Shown piece after piece: positions 1 through 5,364 of a stretch of 8,359 bases of DNA (positions are counted from its first letter, which is position 1; every line of letters begins with the position of its first letter). The position numbers and the translations under genes were made by a program. The notes under the pieces were generated by a model. The model did not search any database. It was not told where the DNA came from and saw only the letters and a list, made by a program, of their open reading frames with translations. Origin of the DNA: JBBITW01 sp037440525 (GTDB lineage Bacteria; Desulfobacterota; BSN033; UBA1163); NCBI GenBank assembly GCA_037440525.1, contig JBBITW010000151.1, positions 1 to 8,359 of the forward strand. Direction: 5' to 3'.

Positions 1-63
1 CCTTGATAATGCTTGATTTTCTCTAAAGTGATTGTAAGCAATTTAATTTCTTAATGTACGCAT

Positions 64-122
64 TTCGAAGGGTTTGGAACCCTACCTCCCCAGTCAATTA
101 AGGAATTTTTCAGAGGTCTCTT
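64..122. repeat. 59-bp dispersed repeat, copy R1 (upstream of smpB)
   Basis: This stretch matches 2010-2068 in direct orientation at 52 of 59 positions without gaps, by hand alignment. The first 19 bases are identical, and the best-conserved parts are the hairpin, the ACCTCCCCAGTC block and the TTTTCAGAG block. It contains a short hairpin, AGGGTT/AACCCT around a TGG loop (69-83). The copy ends 57 bases before the smpB start, so it could be part of the leader or promoter region, or simply an interspersed element. No protein can be assigned. Bases 1-63 show nothing I can name. Confidence 0.7.
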
Positions 123-179
123 GAGTATATAAATTCTCATTGATTAAAATCTCTTTTTTATTTAAAATTATTATAGAAA

Positions 180-641
180 ATGGTTGAGAAACTGATTTGT
201 CAAAATAAAAAGGCATGGCATAACTATTTTATAGAGGATACATATGAGGCAGGAATTTCCCTTTTAGGAACAGAGGTGAAGTCCCTGAGGGAAGGAAAGG
301 CGAGTCTGGGAGATAGTTATGCAAAGATCAAGGGTGGAGAGGTCTTTTTGGTTGATGCACACATCAGTCCTTATAGCCATGCCAATAGGTTTAACCATGA
401 ACCTCTTAGGACAAGGAAGCTCCTCCTTCATAAGAGGGAGATAAAACGTCTAATTGGAAAGGTTCAAGAGAAGGGTTTTACGCTTATTCCCCTTCGTCTT
501 TATTTTTCAAATGGGAAGGCAAAGGTTGAATTGGGATTGGCAAAGGGGAAGAAATTGTATGATAAGCGTGAGACTCTTAAACAAAAGGCAGTTCAAAGGG
601 AGTTGGAAAGGGGGCGAAAAGGGTTCGACGGGGATCGTTGA
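180..641 (+). CDS. smpB: SmpB, tmRNA-binding protein
   Basis: SmpB binds the tRNA-like domain of tmRNA, delivers Ala-tmRNA to ribosomes stalled on non-stop mRNA, and mimics the missing anticodon stem with its C-terminal tail. The 153-residue product has the family's usual length. Visible landmarks are the N-terminal [20 protein letters not shown] segment (about 15-34), the RTRKLLL segment in the middle and the diagnostic [13 protein letters not shown] block (119-131), followed by a basic tail. The ATG at 180 gives the normal N-terminus, although no convincing Shine-Dalgarno sequence precedes it. The oddity is the 3' end: codons 144-153 and the TGA stop lie within the mature tmRNA sequence that begins at 610. 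The tail therefore ends GFDGDR, where FDG comes directly from the conserved tmRNA TTCGACGG element. Co-transcription with ssrA is very likely. Confidence 0.97.
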   Translation: MVEKLICQNKKAWHNYFIEDTYEAGISLLGTEVKSLREGKASLGDSYAKIKGGEVFLVDAHISPYSHANRFNHEPLRTRKLLLHKREIKRLIGKVQEKGFTLIPLRLYFSNGKAKVELGLAKGKKLYDKRETLKQKAVQRELERGRKGFDGDR

Positions 642-965
642 CGTAAGGGTTGCATACCGAGGTCCCATTGGCTCGTTAAACAAATGGGGTTTAAACATAA
701 TCGCAGCCAACTACGATTATGCCCTGGCTGCATAATCGCAGCCAGCGTCCCTTCTGCCTTCTCCTGTAGGGCAGAAATGGGATGTCAGAAATACAGGATA
801 GTCCTTCTCCGATGCTTATAGGAGAGGGGCGAAACTCCATAAGCTAACTCTTCTGAAATCCTGCCTGTGGGAGCTCAGGGGAGTGAATTTAAAACACAGG
901 CTATGTATGTAGAAACCCTTACGGAAGGTTTCCGGACGCGGGTTCGATTCCCGCCGCCTCCACCA
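610..965 (+). ncRNA. ssrA: Transfer-messenger RNA (tmRNA, 10Sa RNA)
   Basis: tmRNA acts as tRNA and mRNA to release stalled ribosomes and tag the nascent peptide for proteolysis. The ends were set by structure. GGGGGCG (610-616) pairs with CGCCTCC (955-961) as the acceptor stem, followed by A and an encoded CCA (963-965). The T-arm is GCGGG/CCCGC around TTCGATT (938-954). The conserved GGGTTCGACGG follows the 5' acceptor strand. Pseudoknot 1 is visible as CGAG (658-661) with CTCG (672-675), and CCCATT (664-669) with AATGGG (683-688). The tag frame begins with GCA at 703 after a TAATC that matches the usual TAGTC context. Helix 5 is TGGCTGC/GCAGCCA (725-744), with the tag stop in its loop. The length of about 356 nt is normal. 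The 5' end overlaps smpB by 32 nt. I see no clear intrinsic terminator just after the gene, only a T run at about 988-993 without a strong hairpin. Confidence 0.96.
703..735 (+). other. tmRNA proteolysis-tag reading frame (AANYDYALAA)
   Basis: This is the internal message of tmRNA. Codons GCA GCC AAC TAC GAT TAT GCC CTG GCT GCA TAA give AANYDYALAA after the alanine carried by tmRNA itself. The C-terminal ALAA is the standard degron recognised by ClpXP-type proteases. GCA as resume codon is inferred by alignment with the E. coli context, TAGTC-GCA there and TAATC-GCA here. The upstream ATG-initiated frame that runs through this region is not a gene. Confidence 0.9.
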
Positions 966-1110
966 ATAATTTCAATAAGTTAGCTCATTTTTTATTCTCA
1001 CCAGTAATCAAATAATATTTGGAAGTTCAAGAGAGTTCTAAAAAAGTCCTTAATCAATTAACCCCTCCATACCTCCCTTTAAAATAAGGGGAGGCAATCT
1101 CAACCAAATT

Positions 1111-1210
1111 GTCATTCCGAGCGAAGCGAGGAATCTATGAGATTCTCACGCCCTTCGGGCTCGCAACGACTTCGTCGAATTGCCCCATCCCCCGCATCAA
1201 GTGCGGGATG
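1111..1210. repeat. REP-like cluster of short palindromes
   Basis: Several small GC-rich inverted repeats are packed together in an AT-rich context. They are ATTCC/GGAAT (1114-1134) around GAGCGAAGCGA, GCCC-TTC-GGGC (1150-1160), CGAC-TTC-GTCG (1167-1177), and CCCGCA-TCAAG-TGCGGG (1191-1207). GTCATTCCGAGCGAAGCGAG closely resembles REP-type interspersed repeats that I recall from many bacterial genomes, which are mobilised by RAYT transposases. A RAYT-like remnant lies 0.6 kb downstream. The rest of 966-1244 holds no gene. A further imperfect hairpin, CCTCCC/GGGAGG with a bulge, sits at 1072-1094 and has no T run after it. Confidence 0.7.
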
Positions 1211-1218
1211 CTATCTCC

Positions 1219-1246
1219 TTAACCACTTTGCTCACTGTAGTATAAT
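1219..1246 (+). promoter_or_regulatory. Possible sigma70-type promoter on the toxin start
   Basis: A perfect TATAAT (1241-1246) lies 16 bp after TTAACC (1219-1224), a 4 of 6 match to TTGACA. It overlaps the only nearby ATG (1245). Transcription starting about 7 bp downstream would exclude that ATG from the message. In AT-rich DNA a chance TATAAT is quite possible. Confidence 0.3.
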
Positions 1247-1518
1247 GAATCCCCTGGAATTCAGAAAAGAGTCTGAAACTGAAAGAATCAAGAGGTATTT
1301 GTTTTGAGGATATTGTTTTCTATATTGAAAAAGGTGACATTTTGGATGATTATATACATCCCAATCAGAAGCGGTATCCAGAACAGCGGATAATGGTAAT
1401 CGGAATAAACAATTATGCATACCTTGTTCCTTATGTTGAGGATTCGGAAGAAATATTCCTGAAGACTATTATTCCCAGCAGGAAGGCAACAGATATTTAT
1501 TTTGGAGGAGAGAAATGA
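1245..1518 (+). pseudogene. BrnT-like TA toxin, reading frame broken near its start
   Basis: An open frame from 1249 to the TGA at 1516 encodes a product beginning IPWNSEKSLKLKESRGICF and continuing to IIPSRKATDIYFGGEK. I recognise the pattern WN.EKN..LK.ERGI.FE at the N-terminus, HPNQ..YP..RI.V in the middle, and Y.VP.VE....FLKTIIPSRKAT at the C-terminus. It belongs to a family of about 90-residue toxin-like proteins (BrnT-like ribonuclease class) paired with CopG-type antitoxins. There is no ATG, GTG or TTG at the right place in this frame. The ATG at 1245 is one base out of register, and loss of one C from CCCC (1251-1254) would give MNPWNSEK. Its TGA overlaps the downstream ATG (ATGA at 1515-1518), the typical coupled TA arrangement. 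It may be inactive, may start at a CTG (1273 or 1279), or may reflect a sequencing indel. The family assignment is from memory of conserved motifs. Confidence 0.65.
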
Positions 1519-1709
1519 AAGCTAAATTAACTAAAGAAGAAAAAGAAATATTAGACAGTTTTGAAAAAGGTGAATGGGTTCCAGTAAAAAACCTTTCAAA
1601 GAGGAAAGCGGAACTAATGATGTATGCAAGAAACACTTTAAGGAAAGATAAAAGACTAAACATAAGAATTTCCGAAAGAGACTTAACTGAATTGAAAAAA
1701 AAGCAGTAA
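1515..1709 (+). CDS. CopG/BrnA-like antitoxin, N-terminal two thirds (frame interrupted)
   Basis: This 64-residue product begins MKAKLTKEEKEILDSFEKGE and contains KNLSKRKAELMMYARNTLRK and KRLNIRISERDL. These match antitoxins of the ribbon-helix-helix type that neutralise BrnT-like toxins and repress their own operon. The KRLNIRIS segment is the expected DNA-contacting beta strand. A ribosome binding site, GGAGGAGAG (1504-1512), precedes the ATG, which overlaps the toxin stop. The frame ends early at TAA (1707-1709), just after eight A residues (1695-1702). The conserved remainder of the family continues in the -1 frame. As written, the product lacks most of the C-terminal dimerisation half and would probably be non-functional unless frameshifting restores it. 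Confidence 0.7.
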   Translation: MKAKLTKEEKEILDSFEKGEWVPVKNLSKRKAELMMYARNTLRKDKRLNIRISERDLTELKKKQ

Positions 1710-1792
1710 GTGAGGGCTTGCCGTATCAGACATATGTTTCCAGCATAATTCATAAATTTGTAAGTGGTAAGCTGATAGAGGCAAAAAATTAA
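1703..1792 (+). pseudogene. -1 frame continuation of the antitoxin (C-terminal third)
   Basis: Reading from GCA at 1703 gives AVSEGLPYQTYVSSIIHKFV and then SGKLIEAKN before TAA (1790-1792). This is the conserved C-terminal half of the same antitoxin family (EG.PYQT..SSIIHK.VSG). Joined to the upstream frame after the AAG codon at 1701-1703, it restores an uninterrupted protein of about 92 residues, the usual length. The junction is A AAA AAG, so either a one-base deletion in an A9 run or a functional -1 slip would explain it. Confidence 0.75.
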
Positions 1793-1981
1793 GCTGCTAA
1801 CAAATCACTCAGTAAATTAGGTAAATTAGGGTCAATAAAAGAGATAGGTGATTATTTCGGTATAAGTGAATCAGCAGTTTCACAGATTAGTCGTCGCTTT
1901 GAGCAGATATTAGATAAGGACACAAAACTTAAAGTAAAGATTGAGAAAATTAAAAGTGATTTAATATTGTCAAATGTGTAG
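1793..1981 (+). pseudogene. C-terminal remnant of a RAYT (IS200-like, REP-associated) transposase
   Basis: The frame after the antitoxin-frame stop reads AANKSLSKLGKLGSIKEIGD, then YFGISESAVSQISRRFEQIL, then DKDTKLKVKIEKIKSDL, and ends LSNV at TAG (1979-1981). The segment IKEIGDYFGISESAVSQISRR is a helix-turn-helix of the kind found at the C-terminus of many REP-associated tyrosine transposases. The DKDTKLKVKIEKI tail also fits those proteins. The catalytic HUH/Tyr domain is absent and there is no start codon, so this is a fragment of about 60 residues. A perfect 9-bp in-frame tandem duplication (1813-1830) encodes KLGKLG. The REP-like cluster at 1111-1210 supports past activity of such an element. 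The family call rests on the C-terminal motif only. Confidence 0.6.
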
Positions 1982-1984
1982 ACC

Positions 1985-2009
1985 TGACCCTTTTTCATGA
2001 CCCTTTTTC
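1985..2009. repeat. 12-nt tandem direct repeat after the transposase remnant
   Basis: TGACCCTTTTTC occurs at 1985-1996 and again at 1998-2009, separated by one A. It directly follows the transposase stop and abuts repeat copy R2. It may mark the end of the former element or be a replication-slippage product. Confidence 0.75.
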
Positions 2010-2068
2010 TTCGAAGGGTTTGGAACCCAACCTCCCCAGTCTTTCAATGACTTTTTCAGAGCTCTCTT
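2010..2068. repeat. 59-bp dispersed repeat, copy R2 (upstream of fusA)
   Basis: This is the second copy of the element at 64-122, in the same orientation and 1946 bp away, with 52 of 59 positions identical. The GGGTT-TGG-AACCC hairpin is kept. The centre (about 2042-2052) has diverged most. The two copies bracket smpB, ssrA and the accessory segment. Confidence 0.7.
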
Positions 2069-2096
2069 TTAAAGAATTCTTAAAAATTCTTTTAAA
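2068..2096. repeat. AT-rich inverted repeat upstream of the fusA promoter
   Basis: AAAGAATT (2071-2078) pairs perfectly with AATTCTTT (2085-2092) across a 6-nt loop. TTT/AAA extends the stem after a single bulged T. No clear T run follows, so a terminator role is uncertain. It starts on the last base of repeat R2. Confidence 0.5.
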
Positions 2097-2110
2097 TATT
2101 GGGGAAGGAG

Positions 2111-2122
2111 GGTTTTAAAACC
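2111..2122. promoter_or_regulatory. 12-bp perfect palindrome, candidate operator
   Basis: GGTTTTAAAACC is fully self-complementary and is centred about 54 bp before the inferred transcription start, just upstream of the -35 hexamer. Position and symmetry would suit a dimeric regulator. No regulator can be named from the sequence, and chance is possible in this AT-rich stretch. Confidence 0.35.
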
Positions 2123-2135
2123 TTTTGTAACTGTT

Positions 2136-2164
2136 TTGACATTTATAAAAAATCCTTTTAATAT
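2136..2164 (+). promoter_or_regulatory. Sigma70-type promoter for the fusA-birA-coaX unit
   Basis: A consensus -35 TTGACA (2136-2141), a 17-bp spacer and -10 TAATAT (2159-2164, 5 of 6 to TATAAT) lie about 40 bp before the EF-G start. Transcription would begin near 2171 and leave a leader of about 30 nt. That leader has no obvious Shine-Dalgarno sequence before the ATG. Confidence 0.75.
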
Positions 2165-2202
2165 TGCATAAATATATTTATATGATTTTCAAATGAATCA
2201 AA

Positions 2203-4242
2203 ATGGCTGGAGAGAAGCGGCTTTCCAAAACCCGAAATATTGGATTCATGGCACATATCGATGCAGGCAAGACCACTGTCACCGAAAGGGTGCTCTTCTA
2301 TACCAAGAAGATCCATCGTATGGGGGAGGTCGATGAGGGCACAGCCGTAATGGATTGGATGGAGCAGGAGCAGGAGAGAGGTATTACAATTACCTCTGCA
2401 GTAACAAACGTTGAATGGAAGGGATATATAATTCATATTATTGATACACCAGGCCATGTGGACTTTACAATTGAGGTGGAGCGTTCACTCAGGGTTCTTG
2501 ATGGAGCCATCGCAATCTTCAGCGCTGTTGAAGGGGTAGAACCTCAGTCCGAAACAGTTTGGCATCAGGCAGATAAATATGGGGTTCCAAAATTGGCCTT
2601 TATAAATAAGATGGATAGAATTGGAGCAGATTTCTTCGGGACAATTGAAATGATGAAGGAAAGATTGGGAACAAATCCCATAGCCATCCAAATCCCGATG
2701 TTAATGCAGGATCGATTTGTTGGAGTGATAGATCTTTTTAGAATGAAAGGAATCATATGGGATGAATACAGTATGGGCATCGATTATAGGGAGGTTTCAA
2801 TTCCAAAGGGACTGGAAGAAATAGCCTTTGATTGGAGATCAAAGCTGATGGAATCGCTTGCTGAACTGAATGACCATATTATGGAGAAATACATAAACGG
2901 AGAAGAGATTTCCGAGGCTGAGATGAAAGCCACATTGAGGGGTGCAACCATTTCGATGAGGGCTGTTCCTGTCCTCTGCGGTGCTGCCCTGAGAAATCAG
3001 GGTATTCAACCCCTGCTTGATGGAATTGTGAATTTTCTTCCCTCTCCATTAGATATTCCACCTGTAAGGGGAAAGAACCCTGATACAGGAGAAGAGGTGG
3101 TGAGAAGGGCCAGTGATGAAGAACACTTTTCTGCCCTCGCATTCAAGGTGATGATGGATGAAGGGAGAAAACTTGTATATATTAGAATCTATTCAGGTAT
3201 CCTCAGGGTAGGGATGGAGGTCTATAACCCACGTTTAAAGAAATTTGAGAAGATATCGAGAATATTCGAGATGCATGCAAATCACCGCATTCGAATTGAA
3301 GAGGCAAAGAGTGGAGAAATTGTGGCTGTTATGGGTTTAAAGGAGACCACAACTGGAGATTCCCTCTGCGAGCGAGTCCATCCAATCTTGCTTGAACCTA
3401 TCGATTTTTATAAACCTGTTATGTCAGTTGCTGTAGAACCAAAGGCCAATCGAGATCAGGAAAGGCTCTCTCAGGCACTTGAGAGGTTAAGCGAGGAAGA
3501 TCCAACATTTTGTGTAAAATTTGATGAAGATACAGGACAGACTATAATCTCCGGGATGGGAGAACTACATCTGGACGTTTTGATCAATCGAATCAATAGA
3601 GAGTATAACCTTGAGGTTAATGTCGGCAGGCCGCAGGTAGTCTATCGCGAGACAATAGAAGAAGAGGTGGAGGCCTCTTCCAGTTTTCTGAAGGAAATAG
3701 AGGAGGTAAGACACTTTGGAGAGGTCTTTTTACGAATCTCACCCAATGGTCGTGGCAGAGGGATAGAGTTTCACTCTGAGGTTCCAGAGGGGATTCTACC
3801 GAATGAAGGATTTGTTGCCATTGAGGAAGGTGTGAAGGAAGGATCGATGGTAGGAGTGGTTATGGGATATCCATTAACGGATATTCGTGTTACATTGTTA
3901 AAGGTCAATTTTGATCCAGGCCATCCATCCATGCTCGCTTTAAAAATTGCATCATCCAATGCCTTAAGGGATGGTTGTCGAAAGGGAAAGCCTGTCTTGA
4001 TGGAACCTATCATGGAGGTAAATATATTGGTCCCTGAGGAGTTTTTGGGTGAGGTAGTGGGAGACCTTAAGGCGAGGAAGAGCTCAGTGGAGGCCATCAA
4101 TACAAAAGGGAAAATAATATTAATAAAGGCCTTTTCCCCTCTCACCCGTATGTTTGGTTATTCAACAGATCTCAGATCTCTTACACAAGGCCGTGGAACC
4201 TTCTCCATGCAATTTTCCCACTACGACAAAGTAATAAGTTAG
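2203..4242 (+). CDS. fusA: Translation elongation factor G-type GTPase (EF-G paralogue)
   Basis: EF-G proteins use GTP for tRNA-mRNA translocation and, with RRF, for ribosome recycling. The 679 residues are slightly shorter than the usual 690-705. The G domain is intact: P-loop AHIDAGKT (17-24), switch I RGITIT (59-64), DTPGH (81-85), NKMD (135-138) and G5 near 260-263. Domain III has the [10 protein letters not shown] signature, and domain V ends with [20 protein letters not shown]. Domain IV differs from housekeeping EF-G. The GGRGQYGHV-type loop is replaced by EEVRHFGEV (about 500-508). At the tip, the segment corresponding to YHDVDSSEM reads FDPGHPSML (from 570), so the conserved tip histidine (H583 in E. 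coli) aligns with D571. The gene is not in a str operon (no rpsL, rpsG or tuf). Together this suggests a paralogue such as the spdEFG types known from spirochaetes, planctomycetes and deltaproteobacteria, possibly specialised for recycling. EF-G family membership is certain and the subfamily is inference. Confidence 0.95.
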   Translation: MAGEKRLSKTRNIGFMAHIDAGKTTVTERVLFYTKKIHRMGEVDEGTAVMDWMEQEQERGITITSAVTNVEWKGYIIHIIDTPGHVDFTIEVERSLRVLDGAIAIFSAVEGVEPQSETVWHQADKYGVPKLAFINKMDRIGADFFGTIEMMKERLGTNPIAIQIPMLMQDRFVGVIDLFRMKGIIWDEYSMGIDYREVSIPKGLEEIAFDWRSKLMESLAELNDHIMEKYINGEEISEAEMKATLRGATISMRAVPVLCGAALRNQGIQPLLDGIVNFLPSPLDIPPVRGKNPDTGEEVVRRASDEEHFSALAFKVMMDEGRKLVYIRIYSGILRVGMEVYNPRLKKFEKISRIFEMHANHRIRIEEAKSGEIVAVMGLKETTTGDSLCERVHPILLEPIDFYKPVMSVAVEPKANRDQERLSQALERLSEEDPTFCVKFDEDTGQTIISGMGELHLDVLINRINREYNLEVNVGRPQVVYRETIEEEVEASSSFLKEIEEVRHFGEVFLRISPNGRGRGIEFHSEVPEGILPNEGFVAIEEGVKEGSMVGVVMGYPLTDIRVTLLKVNFDPGHPSMLALKIASSNALRDGCRKGKPVLMEPIMEVNILVPEEFLGEVVGDLKARKSSVEAINTKGKIILIKAFSPLTRMFGYSTDLRSLTQGRGTFSMQFSHYDKVIS

Positions 4243-4310
4243 GATAAACCTTTTTCAAAACTACCACAAAAGGGGTGGCCTCTTCAGGGAATTATTTTGG
4301 AAACCTTAAT

Positions 4311-5297
4311 ATGATGGATGAGCAAATCCTTAAACTCCTGAAAGAATGTGATTCAGATTTTCTCTCAGGCGAAGAGATCAGCCGTCAACTTGATGTTTCA
4401 AGAACGGCAATCTGGAAAAGGGTAAACTCATTAAGGGCAAAGGGATATGAAATTGAGGCATCGAGACGATTGGGATACAGATTCATTCGTTCCCCTGATC
4501 TCCTCATTCCATTGGAGGTTAAGCCGATTTTAAAAACAGAACTACTGGGTAGAAGGATTCACTGGTTTAATAGGATAGATTCAACGAACTCAAAGGCCTA
4601 CGAACTTGCACTCCTTGGGGCTGAGGAGGGTGAGGTTGTGATAGCAGAGATGCAGGAGGGTGGAAGAGGAAGGTTGGGAAGGAGATGGTTTTCTCCACCA
4701 CTCAAAAACATATATTGCTCAGTAATTCTTAGGCCCCGAATCCCTCCCAATCAGGCACCACTTATAACCCTCGTTACTGCGGTTGCTACAGCAGAGGCTA
4801 TTGAGAGATCATCTGGTCTTTTGCCCGAAATAAAATGGCCAAATGATATTCTTTTGCGTCAGCGAAAGGTTGCAGGGATTCTCAGTGAGATTCATTCAGA
4901 GATGGATAGGATAAATTTTATTATTTTAGGCATAGGTATAAACGTAAATATGGATGAAGCAATGTTTCCTGAAGAGTTTCGTTATACAGCCACTTCCCTT
5001 AAGATTGAAAAAGGGGTAGAGATTTCAAGAAAAGAACTTCTCTCTTGCCTTCTTGAGGATTTAGAGAATTGGTATAAAATCTTTTTAAAAAAGGGCGAAG
5101 GCCAGATTCTTAAAGCATGGAGGGAGAAGGCTAAAATAAAGGGGAAAAAGATAAAGATTAAATCCTTTGGTGAGGTATTGGTAGGTTTTTGTGTTGATGT
5201 CGACTCCGATGGGGCATTGATTTTAAAAATGGAAGATGGGAGAAGAAGGAGGGTAATTGCAGGAGATTTGGAATATATAATTGAAAAATTAGAATAA
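4311..5297 (+). CDS. birA: BirA, biotin-protein ligase with N-terminal HTH
   Basis: This enzyme activates biotin with ATP to biotinyl-AMP and attaches it to a lysine of biotin carboxyl carrier proteins. Versions with an HTH domain also repress biotin genes. From the ATG at 4311 it has 328 residues, close to E. coli BirA. A winged helix-turn-helix is at about 19-42 (SGEEISRQLDVSRTAIWKRV). The catalytic domain has DSTN (90-93), the biotinyl-AMP loop GRGRLGRRW (118-126), KWPND (175-179), KVAGIL (186-191) and LGIGINVN. A small SH3-like C-terminal domain follows (GEVLVGFCVDVDSDGALIL). A GTG at 4275 would add 12 residues but has no homology-like sequence. GGAA about 11 bp before 4311 favours the tandem ATG. 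The gene begins 68 nt after fusA with no convincing terminator, so it is probably co-transcribed. No BirA operator or biotin synthesis gene is visible here. Confidence 0.95.
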   Translation: MMDEQILKLLKECDSDFLSGEEISRQLDVSRTAIWKRVNSLRAKGYEIEASRRLGYRFIRSPDLLIPLEVKPILKTELLGRRIHWFNRIDSTNSKAYELALLGAEEGEVVIAEMQEGGRGRLGRRWFSPPLKNIYCSVILRPRIPPNQAPLITLVTAVATAEAIERSSGLLPEIKWPNDILLRQRKVAGILSEIHSEMDRINFIILGIGINVNMDEAMFPEEFRYTATSLKIEKGVEISRKELLSCLLEDLENWYKIFLKKGEGQILKAWREKAKIKGKKIKIKSFGEVLVGFCVDVDSDGALILKMEDGRRRRVIAGDLEYIIEKLE

Positions 5298-5364
5298 GAA
5301 ATTGGAAGTAGGAAGTGAGATTAAAGGGACACAAATATCCATTTCTTAGTTTGGAGGAGATTCT

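Noticed and set aside
454..735. An ATG-initiated 93-codon plus-strand frame ending with the tmRNA tag.
   Set aside because: It overlaps smpB in another frame, and its only meaningful part is the tmRNA tag, which is entered from the resume codon rather than an ATG.
966..2009. Genomic island integrated at the 3' end of ssrA.
   Set aside because: ssrA is a classic integration site, but no integrase gene and no duplicated copy of the ssrA 3' end were found downstream. The debris is better explained by REP/RAYT and TA decay.
2158..4145. Several antisense open frames inside fusA.
   Set aside because: They are short, lack ribosome binding sites and recognisable motifs, and are shadows of the strongly coding plus strand.
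4242..4310. Terminator between fusA and birA (CCAC/GTGG near 4263-4277).
   Set aside because: Only about 4 pairs and no following T run, so not enough to call a terminator.
4275..4310. GTG start for birA, adding 12 residues.
   Set aside because: The extension has no recognisable family sequence, whereas the tandem ATG at 4311 gives the usual length with a weak GGAA upstream.
5295..5348. Inverted repeat TAAGAAAT/ATTTCTTA between birA and coaX, considered as a BirA operator or terminator.
   Set aside because: It does not resemble known BirA operators, has a 38-nt loop, and lacks a GC stem with a T run. Chance is likely.
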